NCBI GenBank assembly: GCA_000507305.1
Contig: DF239137.1
Span: 226,506-290,505, forward strand
Reading direction: 5' to 3'
DNA from: Breviolum minutum Mf 1.05b.01
Taxonomy: Eukaryota; Sar; Dinophyceae; Suessiales; Symbiodiniaceae
DNA: 64,000 nt
This document shows positions 41,701-51,190 of this stretch, one piece after another. Positions within the stretch are counted from its first letter, which is position 1. The number at the start of each line of letters is the position of its first letter. Below the pieces are notes generated by a model that was not told where the DNA came from, ran no database searches, and saw only the letters and a list, made by a program, of their open reading frames with translations. The translations under genes were made by a program, and so were the position numbers.

Positions 41701-44696
41701 ATATATTTATATTCATACCAAAAAATCATGTGTATAAATTTATATACCTACTAGTATGTTCAGCAGGCACCTGGTAAAACTTTGAGATCTTCCCCAAGCG
41801 ATGCAGCACGTAGGGCATCATCATAACCTGGTTTTCTTCGCAGTGTGGGGCTGCAACGCGGAGTCATCCCTCCAAGCTGGACTTCCAAGTGCCAGGCGAT
41901 TTTGATCAAATGCTTGGCCAAAAAGAACGTTCTCCTTGAAAGCCATTGAGATTTTGGCATCTTTTTTTCGTCATAATATGTCAGATGGCAGGGACATTTC
42001 ACAAGTGTTTGGCACTATACAGTACAATGTATGTCTATTTTTCAATCTGCACCAAAACGCAGGGTCTTGAGAGGGTTTGATGTCTGTTGTCTGGATGTTT
42101 CTGCAATATGGAGGTCACATCGGGGATTCAACACCGTTGCTTTTATGAGTGTTTCCACTGCTGACTCCAACCCCTCATTACTGGCCCGGCGGTGATGTGA
42201 TGAGTGGATGTTATCATTTGCAGTCAAGATATATGTATCAATTCACCTGGATCCACCGTATTGCTCTCAGTTTGCTTGGCAAAAGAGATAGGCAACTATG
42301 GTACTTGAAACTGAAGCAGCTGGTACTTTTTGCAACTCCAAATGGATTTTTTCCCACTACAAAATTCCAGAAACCTTTCTTTTCCTTCCCTCATTTCCCT
42401 ACTTTTGTTTGTGGCCTTCAGAGTGCCTTCGGCAATGTGAGGAATCTGCGGCAGGCAGTGGGCTGAACGTCCACATTCGAAATTGAAGGGGTCCGAGTTC
42501 TCACTTCAATTCTTTTTTTTTGGTGAATCTTGAAAGGAACATCTTCAAATTCCCCACAATATCCTGCAACTATTGATGTTTTTCAGTTTCGAACATGACT
42601 TTAGTTGAAGTTGAAACACATGCTGGTTAATTGCCCTGTTGACACCATGCCTGCGAGCAGTAGGCCACAATCTTCGGCCTACCTCACCAACGCAAGACCC
42701 ATCAAATGCCAAGGGAAATGGCATTTAGCCCTTGTTGAGCAGTTGCTTGGCCTTTGCACACCTTGGACCTTCCAAAAAAAACAAGCAAGTGCTCATGAAT
42801 TAAATCACCTACCTGGAAAATGCTGAATGTTGGACAAACCAAGAGATATGAGGTGACGTGACATGAAATGAATTTACACCTCAACTATGGATAAAGTGAC
42901 TTTTAAAATGATTTGAAATGACACTATGTCAAACGGCAGTGTCACAACATGTCAAAACCTCTTTACCTGACAGCTTGTGTAGCCAACCCCTACCCTGCAA
43001 TCGGAATTGGAAATCTGTTCCAGAGACCAACTGGCAAAATACAAATTGTCTTCAACAACACATTATGTGATAATGGGTTCAATCCGCAGGGGGCAACATG
43101 AACTAAGTATGTGTGTATATTAACAGTTTCTAGAAAGTACCTTAGGATATTGATATATGGTTTACTATTGCTATTGGTGGAATTTGTGTGTATAGATCTT
43201 TGATGGCCTTTACCATACTAAATATGAAAATCCTACATTTACAATATATGTAGACTCAGCGAGCCATGCATGATCCGAGTGAGAATGAGAGATTTATCAA
43301 ATTGTCGGTTGAAATCCCACGGGCTACAGGCAACAACCTGAACTCTCGACTACACATCACCGCTTCACTTTGTGAAACTCAAAAAAAATGATGAGACCAA
43401 CCAAACCAACCCAGTTTGACTCAGGCAATCAAACCTATATAATTCAAACTGAAATGCAATGCGAACCAAAACAAATTATACCAAGTGAACACATTGGAGC
43501 CTAATTGAACCTAACCCACCCAAAACCTACACATCCAACCAGCTAAACATCTTTCCTTCGCAACCCTTTGGCCCAAGGTACTGATCAAGGCTTTCTCTTC
43601 AGTCTCATCTGGGTGCAGTTCTCCCAACAATGCCTGCGGCAAACAAAAAACAACCTACAGACCCAAGGTATGCATACATATATATATATATACGTAAGTA
43701 CAAAACATGATATCTAGGACAAACGTTAAATTGCATGGAAACTGGGGATTCAAAACATTTGCCAATAAGAACATGTTCACATATATATTGAATAATATAC
43801 ATTATACTGTCCACTGTGTACATATTGCAGGGAGTATTTGCAAGTCCGTCTGCTAAAAGCAATCTCCAGCAGTCATTTAGGTGGAGAATGATGAAGAAAC
43901 CTTGCGGACTCACAATCTATGGCCATACTTCTCCCAAGCAACCAATAGAGCTGGCTAAAGTCCTTACTGTATAGGCTCTTCTGGACGGCTCTTTTTTTCC
44001 CTACCGTCCTAACTTTGAGTCAAGACTGTCTGCTTTTTGACTCTAAAAAGCTCTCAAAAAAAGTCTTTCTGCGACAATCATGGAAGTGGAGAATGGGTCC
44101 CTCCAACACTTCCTCAACGGTGCCCAGCCGGCCGACCTGTAGCAAGGCACTCTTGCCACTGCCTACGCCTCCAACCACTGCCACAAGTTCGCCACCTCAT
44201 CCCCAGTCAAAATAGCAGGCTGGTAGATTGCTGGAGTGGTCATTGCATTTTGGTTCCTCAAAAAATGATCAGATCCTGTTACATCCTCGAGTTTAACATA
44301 TATAACCTGAAAATGATGGGTTCTTCCAACTTCGGAATCTCCAACAAAAACCTGTTGAAAGTGCCATTTTCATTTGAACCATATTTCACTTTGGGAGGGT
44401 AACTGCCTTATTTTCTGGGAAGCCCCTGCAAGGGATCTGCAACTGGACCTGTCGAATGGCTGGTGCTGTGGCAGCATCTACACCTCAGCGTTTTTCCCTG
44501 GAAGATTGACGGCTGGGAACCTACAGCCATCACCCATTTTTTTAAAGGAAAAATGACCTTCCAAAGCTCTATGGTCGTATGTTCCAGCCGTTAATTTTCC
44601 GGGGTAAAAATGTTTTTTGTAGGTCTGTGGAGTACCTTGGCGGGAAAACCAAAATAGCAAACAAAAAAATCTCCGGATGCTTCTGGATGAGAATCT
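38702..44696 (-). CDS. ABC transporter of ABCC/MRP type, first nucleotide-binding domain in micro-exons
   Basis: A set of minus-strand exons in collinear order encodes a complete ABC ATPase core. In order: a linker exon, Walker A, Q-loop region, the segment before the signature, the LSGGQ signature, the ARA exon, Walker B and the segment after it. ABCC proteins are full transporters that export conjugates and other substrates using ATP; the LPGGDQ-to-LSGGQKAR arrangement is typical of that family. From 42445 down to 39833 every intron phase matches the next exon, which chance would not give. Exons are 13-62 nt and introns roughly 300-600 nt. Donors are mostly GT, with GC and probably GA. Coordinates span the recognised part only; membrane domain 1 should lie at 44.7-55 kb, and membrane domain 2 and the second ATPase domain were not found. 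Confidence 0.85.
39438..39461 (-). CDS. ABCC candidate exon: switch region
   Basis: TTGAG acceptor, 24 nt, CGG/GTGAGT donor. In the required phase it reads AECFNTSP, where TRVLVTHxP would be expected. The usual H-loop His is absent, which either marks a degenerate site or means the exon is wrong. Confidence 0.3.
39833..39885 (-). CDS. ABCC exon after the D-loop
   Basis: TATGAG acceptor, 53 nt, ACAG/GTGCCT donor. The phase completes the Ala of SVDA and continues PTARVIMDKLLLGPLMTG, the stretch before the switch (H-loop) strand. Confidence 0.8.
40431..40469 (-). CDS. ABCC exon: Walker B and D-loop
   Basis: TTTTCAG acceptor, 39 nt, GC/GTTTGG donor. It encodes LVLMDDPFASVD. The residue after the Walker B Asp is Asp, not the catalytic Glu, as in the first ATPase domain of many ABCC proteins. 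SVD is the D-loop. Confidence 0.88.
40844..40881 (-). CDS. ABCC exon: ARA segment
   Basis: CTAAG acceptor, 38 nt, AA/GTGATT donor. It encodes VSMARAGYHLSS, the helix after the signature. Both phases match. Confidence 0.85.
41188..41249 (-). CDS. ABCC exon: LSGGQ signature
   Basis: CTCGCAG acceptor, 62 nt, CGA/GTGAGG donor. It encodes GDQVPIGARGISLSGGQKAR, and the split Gly codon is completed exactly. This motif contacts ATP across the dimer interface and defines ABC ATPases. Confidence 0.92.
41771..41827 (-). CDS. ABCC exon: segment before the signature motif
   Basis: AACCAG acceptor, 57 nt, CAG/GTGCCT donor. It encodes YDDALRAASLGEDLKVLP, the ABCC pattern ahead of the LSGGQ signature. It leaves one base of a Gly codon that the next exon completes. 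Confidence 0.85.
42053..42065 (-). CDS. ABCC micro-exon of 13 nt (TLRFG)
   Basis: CTCAAG acceptor, 13 nt, GTGCAG donor. It supplies TLRF plus the first base of a Gly codon and so restores the usual GTLKxxxFG continuity between its neighbours. A longer version starting at 42100 (GCAG acceptor, 48 nt) fits phase only with the alternative upstream donor. Confidence 0.5.
42416..42445 (-). CDS. ABCC exon after the Q-loop
   Basis: GCCGCAG acceptor, 30 nt, phase 0 on both sides, GC donor (AAG/GCCACA). It encodes IPHIAEGTLK, matching the segment after the Q-loop Gln (xxWIxxGTLxxNI). An alternative GT donor at 42402 would add residues that fit less well. Confidence 0.6.
42967..42994 (-). CDS. ABCC candidate exon leading to the Q-loop
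   Basis: 28 nt between ATTGCAG and a strong CAG/GTAAAG donor. In the frame that joins both neighbours it encodes VGVGYTSCQ, placed where ABCC proteins have VAYVPQ; its last residue would be the Q-loop Gln. Confidence 0.5.
43591..43633 (-). CDS. ABCC exon after the P-loop
   Basis: GCCGCAG acceptor before 43633, phase 0 as required. It encodes ALLGELHPDETE, the usual continuation after Walker A in ABCC proteins. The 3' end is uncertain: a GA donor near 43592 gives the right phase for the next exon, and a GC donor lies next to it. Confidence 0.65.
44137..44195 (-). CDS. ABCC exon: Walker A (P-loop)
   Basis: 59 nt between a GATGAG acceptor and a CAG/GTCGGC donor. It encodes GELVAVVGGVGSGKSALLQ, a full P-loop (GxxGxGKS) whose Lys binds the ATP phosphates. 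An exon encoding the strand before it may be missing between this exon and the linker. Confidence 0.85.
44307..44351 (-). CDS. ABCC exon: linker between membrane domain 1 and NBD1
   Basis: TTTCAACAG acceptor, 45 nt, CAG/GTTATA donor. The peptide FLLEIPKLEEPIIF matches the linker region of ABCC proteins that precedes the first ATPase domain (pattern RIxxFLLLPE). Confidence 0.65.
44491..44610. repeat. Foldback element in an ABCC intron
   Basis: Arms of about 40 bp (44491-44530 and 44569-44610) share TTTT.CC..GGAA.ATT.ACGGCTGG and AAC.TAC..CCAT when one is read in reverse complement. It lies wholly between the candidate membrane exon and the linker exon. Confidence 0.7.
44636..44696 (-). CDS. 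ABCC candidate exon: transmembrane segment
   Basis: An AG acceptor precedes 44696 and a GTACTC donor follows 44636. The peptide EILIQKHPEIFLFAILVFPP is hydrophobic, and its two leftover bases fit the phase of the linker exon. The typical linker in this family is longer, so an exon may be missing. Confidence 0.4.
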
Positions 44697-45544
44697 CTGC
44701 TGATGGGATCCCAAACTTCGGAGAACCAAATTCAGACTCTTAATTTTGAACATGGTAGAAATTGGAAGTCGAAGGTTACTGTATATCTGAAGTCCCACAC
44801 AAAATCAAATAAGAATTCGAATCACTGCAGTTTAATACAACTTGCAGAAGGCAGTATGAAAACTTAAGTAGCTCATGTGACAAACTCCTCTAGTATACAT
44901 CTTGAGCACACATGAGATACGGTTGGAGTCGAAACCTATAGACCATGCAACGCGGGAACGTGTGTAAGTGTGTACTGCATCACCTCCCCCAAGAAAAAGC
45001 TATCTATCTGTTTTGGCGTGCTTGAACTTGAGAATATACAAGAATCAAGATATATATTCTACCATTGCCATAATACCTTTTGAAACAAAGCAGGGTGAAG
45101 CTTTTGCACTGCCCTTGGCCACCCCAACCCCAGCAGTAGGTGCCCTGAACTGTCACAAACTCGCCTCGCTGACGCAAGATGATAGCAGTACTGCTTCATG
45201 GCGTAGGCTGTGAAAGGGAGGAACATACCGATACAAATGTACAGTAGACAGTACACAAATGTATGCAGTATGAAAATGACAGCGGAAGATATCGGAAGAG
45301 CACATGACCACATAAATTCCATGGAGACTTTGTTGATTCGCAGTGGTTCCATAGCTTGGGGTTGGATCTTTTATCCCATGCCTTATCCACCTCCCTTATT
45401 TGAATTTGATCCAATCCATTCATTGACAAGATGAGACTCATATGCATACCCGTTCCGCAAACAAAACACCACAAGGTTGGTGGTACAGGTACCGGTTAAA
45501 AACAACTCGTGATGCTGGGCAAGAATACTGCCAACTACTTTCCA

Positions 45545-45713
45545 TTTAAGTAGAACCTTGCTTGCCAGACTTTCCGGCTGTAAAACCACCAGTGTGCCCA
45601 AGTATGCCAGTCTGATTCCCGCCTCCTGTGGAAGGCCAGTGCTGCAACCATTGTGGGTGTCCATTTTGAAGGGTTGGCCTTGATGATTGCAAAGGCCAGT
45701 GAGGGGGACTGAA
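45545..45713 (-). CDS. Candidate coding stretch between ABCC exons, frame ambiguous
   Basis: AATTCAG acceptor before 45713 and GTAGTT donor after 45545. One frame gives SLAFAIIKANPSKWTPTMVA and an aromatic-rich continuation; another gives RLAYLGTLVVLQPESLASK. Both are plausible, so only the presence of coding-like sequence is claimed. Confidence 0.3.
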
Positions 45714-48616
45714 TTTCCCAATCACAACGTGTCCGTGTTGATGCTTTCAACACACTTCACTATGAATGGCCACGGAGTGTTTCCAATCATCTACAGAGGT
45801 TCCAACCGCTGCCTACACAGTGACACCCATGAAGTATGCGTCACATCAAATTGCCATGGGACACATGGCCGAGGAAAACTCAGAATCTGATTAGCAGACT
45901 CAAGCTTGTCAGTTAGATAACCCACTATACCAATGGAATCTAAATATCTGAACAAATTGCAGTGACCTTTTGAACCTACGTGTCCCTTTTGCGCCTTTGT
46001 CATCCCTACACATCTCTACAGTCTGTAAATGAAAATCATTGGCCCGGATGCATTGCACTCATGGGTAGCAACTCGCAGTAACATGAACAAACATCTGCCA
46101 AAGTGCTTACAGGCAGAAGCAATGAATGTCCACAGCCGACATAAGAACACAGCAAATGAAAGCCAATCTCTCTTTATGATTGGAGATCTTCTACTCACAT
46201 GTCAAATACAAAGCAATATTATACTTATTACGTTAGGAACCGATGCTTTAATCATAACTTCTCTCAAACCTCCATGCCTGAAAAGCCCCCGTTCCTTATT
46301 CCCCATTTTAGCATCCGTACGCTTCAGGGAGCTTTAGGAAGGCTTGGATGCGTGTCAAACTAGGCCTGAAGTTGGAGTTGTTTGGTGGAGGGTGGCTGTC
46401 AAAAATGGGGCTCTGTCAATTGTTTGTCATTTTTTTGTACATCCTCATGCTCTTTTTCCACGGTGGATTCCAACTGGTCAACCAGCATGACGAGTATTTG
46501 AAGTTGAGGGTCCAGATCAAGGAAAAGCCAGGCTCCCCCCACGAGATGGCCGCAACCTTGGCCAAACCTCAACCACAAATGCACACATCTGTCCATGGAA
46601 AAAATGTATTCCCATGTTAATCCATCACCTTCTTACTCACCACAAATCAAAAAAAAACAGGAACAATGAGCCGACCTCTAGAACCTCCGGAAGGAGAAAA
46701 AATAAGCAAGAGAACAGGTGTGTTGCGGCTGGGTTCCGTGACTTTGCGCAAGAATCTCGCAAGAGCTACGAAGACACGCCCTGGCTCTCGCGCCGAAGCA
46801 GGTACGGGTCACTGAAATGTTTGAAACTCAAAAATAGACATTGGAAGCTGCTGAGATCTTTTGATGATCAAAAAACTTTCAGGTCTTTCCCAGGTGGTGA
46901 TTTTCGGGTTTGACTTTAGTTTAAGCGGGTGTGTCGTCTACATATATCTCTTTAGATGTTTGAACATTGTGCCAAGCATAAGCATGGGGCGTTGAGTGGA
47001 TTTGTAGAGGCATGGCTTCAAGAAAGCTCCTGTGACCATAGGTAAGACCCTTCACTGGGGAGCATCCATGATATTCCATGACAGCCTTTCCCAAATGAAG
47101 GGAAACCGAACGATTTTCCGCTCATTTGCAGCTCCACTTCAGCCCTTTTGTGCAGTCTGATAGCAATCTACATCAACCAACCGTACTCACTTTAAAGACG
47201 TATGCTAGAACATCAAAAAACACGGAGAAAATGTTGAGGATTGACACACATTTCCCTACCACCTTTCCCTACATTGTCACAGAAAATATCTGAAAAAACG
47301 ATTTTCGCTGGGCGCACAGAATCTGCAAGCTGGTGAAAATCGTCCCCACCTTGGAGTTCCAAACTGGGAAGACGAGAAGGATCATAATCTGAATATAAAC
47401 GTCTTGTGAAATTTGCTTTAATAGACTGCTATATTCATATATAAGATATATATATATATAAATATATATATATATCATATATATAATTGTGGCAATGTCA
47501 TGGCAACGTCTACAAGCAAAACCAGAAGTTGAATCGGACGAAGAACTCACAATTTCCTCAACAACACTTCGAGAGCGATCGAGAGTAGTAAAGCCCAAAA
47601 ACTCTTAAAAGTAATTACCAACTAGATCAAAATTGACTCTTTAGCAAGATAGTTGACATCCAAGCTCAAATAGTGCAAATACCTGAAATAAAAAGGGAAC
47701 TGGATAATGTTTGAGACGAGTCCCAGGCCTCAAGATCAAGTCTAACACTTACAAGAGTGATTAAAAAAATAACACAAATGTGAGTGTATTGTATATCTGC
47801 TTGTATATCGATAGATCTGTCTGTCTGTACATCACTTCAATCTACTTATTAGTGGTCTTGATAGCACCGAGATAGCCCATGCGATAATGCCTTCCGGCCT
47901 GCCCTGGAGCACCCTCACATCATGTGCTCCATAGATGGCAGCATAGCCCACCAAGCCGGACCTACAGTTGACATCTGTCAGGAAGTAGTGACTTGTAGAT
48001 TCATGGATCAAGTCAAGGGTCCAAAATGCAGAAATCTAGATCATATTGGTTTCGTAAACATTGAAACATTGTTACGCAAAAATGTTGAAACAAATTGAGC
48101 CAGCACTTTGTGATTATTTTTCATCAGTTTCATTCCCCCACAAACCAAAGACACAGGCACAAACTTTTTGCATCTTTTTGCCGGGGATCCGGACCAAATG
48201 AGAAGTCGTGGAAAAAGTAACATGATGGAGGTCAAGCCCTCAGAGAATCAAAGAACTTTGGCATGGTAGAAAATCGGCCGATGATCCTCCACTTCATGAT
48301 TTTCGCGAGAATCACTGGTCCTATCAATCATCAGGATGCTTGGATCTCCTAAACTCCTACTTTAGAATGGGTATGACCATGCTACATGTTAAGTAAGTTT
48401 GACCATGTCATTTTTCAACTACATAACCGGTCGTTCAATTCATATACTGGATTCATCTACAAATCTTTCGAGAAAAAAAACGTTTTCTTCATAGCCAAAG
48501 AAATTGAAGGGGGAATTATCGATTTTCTTGTACTTGCCCTGTTTTGAGGAAAATGAACGAACATTATGTGTTTTACTTTCAGGTACCTCCAACCAATTGT
48601 GATTCTTCAATGTCAC

Positions 48617-48670
48617 TTGCAGGATGTGGGTTTGCAAAGGTAGCAGCATGGAAAGCAACAGCTCAACATC
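48617..48670 (-). CDS. Candidate exon of ABCC membrane domain 1
   Basis: GGGCAG acceptor, 54 nt, CAA/GTGACA donor, phase 0 on both sides. DVELLLSMLLPLQTHILQ resembles the SxDVxxLxxxxxxLHxLWxAPLQ stretch before the third helix of ABCC membrane domain 1, and it lies in the correct order upstream of NBD1. Confidence 0.4.
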
Positions 48671-50926
48671 CTGCCCACAGTTTAATGTAATGACCTGATA
48701 TGCTGAGTCATCTTGAAAGGATTTTGAACCCTGCATCTTCCATGCTGAGGCTGGTCATCTTTTTCCGGCTTGATGAAAGTCGTGCATTCCAATCTGACAG
48801 TGCCCACCCTGTGTAGAAATTGATCCAACGTTAAAAGCCAAGCCGTTGACACATGTGATGTTCCAGTAGGACCTGGGACAGGAATTTCCAACTTTGAAAC
48901 CTATGGACCCAAGGAACCCAATGATCCAACTTTCAGGATAATTGGCAAATCTAGTCGTGCTTGGGCTATGATAACTCCACATCTGGAGGATCTCAATACG
49001 GATGCCAAGTGATCCATACGACATCACACATTCTTCAATTCAATAGCCACATTCTGCATGATTTTTTCAATATGAAACATCCCACACTTCTTGCAAGTCA
49101 CAAAAGTCAGTCTAAGAATCCTTGGTGGAAAGGGATGGGTCACTAAAGATTTTACCATGTCTCACGAGAAATCATGCGAAACATTCACCTCATTCCACCC
49201 GAGAGATGAAACCGCCAGCTGAGATTTTTACATAAAAATCCTTCCCATCCCCCCGAGGGAAAAACAAAACATTTGCTAATTTGCTAGAATTCAGGTTCCC
49301 GGAGGCTTTCAAAAAACCACTGGGGTCAAAAAGAAAGAAAGTCCTAGCAGATTTCAACATTCAACATGTGTTTTTGTTTATGTCCCTTCACCGCCTTCCT
49401 TTCTCAAACATCAGTCCCCACAGGCCATAAATGACCTCCAACCAACCAAAAACTCCAAGAAGACATGGCATGCCTCAAAGCTCCAACTTCTTGTTTCCTC
49501 AAACTCGCCAACTTTTCTTCCATCGCCATCTGCCCGCAGGGACTGGTGGACCATGTCGGTTGACTTGCTGGCATCAACATGTCAGAAATATCTGAATACG
49601 GGGTTTATATACCGACAGCCCAAAAGGGGGGTAGGGGATGCCAAAGGGTGGAACACTGTATGATTTTTGATATATAGCATATAACTCTTCATGATCCGTT
49701 TTTCTGGTGAAGAGTTGAACCAAAGAAATCATAATCAAATTTCATCCGCACCTGCATCACTGAATCTTTGCACATGTACACATCAGAAATCAGAATATAT
49801 ATATATATATTATACAAAAAAATGAAAAATATATTGATCATTAGTAATTATTAGATCTATATCTTTGAATCCTGCATCCTTGTAGGTTCCCCTCTCCATG
49901 GAAAGCTGGAGTGATGGAGCCTCCCATCCATAGCACTTCACAATACGCACCTGATAAACGGAGCCAGGTAGATATACGACATCGGATCAAGTTGCTTGAG
50001 TGCCTTCATATCAATGGCAACAATCAACTGATATATCACTCTTCTCCCTATCCATGGGCGCGTGTGTCATATAACTTCACAAACGCCAACACCACACCAA
50101 AACATTCCCGAAATTCATTGAAATTGGGGCATTGACACCTGCCCCACCTGCCTTGGGAAGTTGTTTAGGCAACTTCTGGTGGCTGAGTTTTGCTGAGTCC
50201 CAGGCTCCAAAAAGCACCTCCCTCAACGTCACCACGCGTTTGTCGGTGCCTTGGAGTTTCAAGGCTTTGATTCCCGTGGTTGGTCGCCTATGGGTTGACT
50301 TGCGGCATGCCTTCATTGGTTTAAAAAAAGCAAGATTGAAAAAAATCATAAGGCAATAAAACATACTGTATAAATTAAATCAGATAAACATAATCAATAA
50401 CCATATCAAACACCACCAATATAAAATCATGAGCTGACAAAACATGTCCAGAAAGTCCAGGCACTTCAATCTCAACGCCTGTCAAACTTGACGTGCTCTT
50501 GACAAAAGGCCCGTTTGGTCAGCTAGCATGGGACCACTGTGCAACTGGCACTATGGCATGCCGTCAAACTCGCAGATCTTCATGCATCAGCACGTTTGAA
50601 GTAGTCAACTAGTTAAAGAATTTGCCTCATGCATGCCACGTATCATCATGTATGCTGAGTACATAAATCTTCTCTCTCTAAATGAATATACATGACATGT
50701 ATCACGACAGAGAGCGAAAGCAAAATAAAACAGTGTACTTGACAGTACTTTTTGCTGTGGAGTCTATGTAGGCTCGCATAAATTGTTTTTGATGTCATCG
50801 ATTGTCATAGTCATAAAACGTGTGTGTGCGTGTCATATTGCACTTACAGTGATGATTTACAATGTATCAACATTTCATTGCACTACAGAGACCTACAAAC
50901 TATAGGTTCTTTCAAAAATCCTACAA

Positions 50927-51024
50927 CTAGTTGGTGGTTTCAATCCATTTGAAATATATTAGTCAAATTGGATCATTTCCCCAAGTAGGGATGAAAATAA
51001 AAAATATTTGAAACCACCACCCAG
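50927..51024. repeat. MITE, 98 bp, copy 1, with ACAA target duplication
   Basis: Inverted termini (TTGGTGGTTTC at left, GAAACCACCACCCAG at right) enclose a body containing TATTAGTCAAATTGG. ACAA occurs directly before (50923-50926) and directly after (51025-51028) the element. Confidence 0.8.
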
Positions 51025-51027
51025 ACA

Positions 51028-51190
51028 ATGTTCTGTTGAAATGTCTGGGAAAGAGCTGCTGAGTGCCGATACGTTCTTGCAAGGCAAGCATGCACTTGCC
51101 AATCGCACCGCCCAGGAGCACAGCCAACACCAACTGGGCGCCAATCCATGGGTCATGAGGTTTTGAAACAATCGCAACCAACGGTAAGGC
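51028..51190 (-). CDS. Candidate membrane exon, possibly ABCC
   Basis: A minus coding-like stretch with a hydrophobic segment, GAQLVLAVLLGGAIGKCMLAL, followed by a basic/polar part. It abuts the MITE at 50927-51024. Boundaries and family membership are uncertain. Confidence 0.3.

Noticed and set aside
43070-43100. tRNA T-arm-like GGTTCAATCC
   Set aside because: No matching acceptor, D-arm or anticodon arm could be folded around it.
46348-46620. Plus-strand frame with a hydrophobic segment (LFVIFLYILMLFF)
   Set aside because: Both strands look equally open here and no splice chain or family could be found; it lies within the span of the minus-strand transporter gene.
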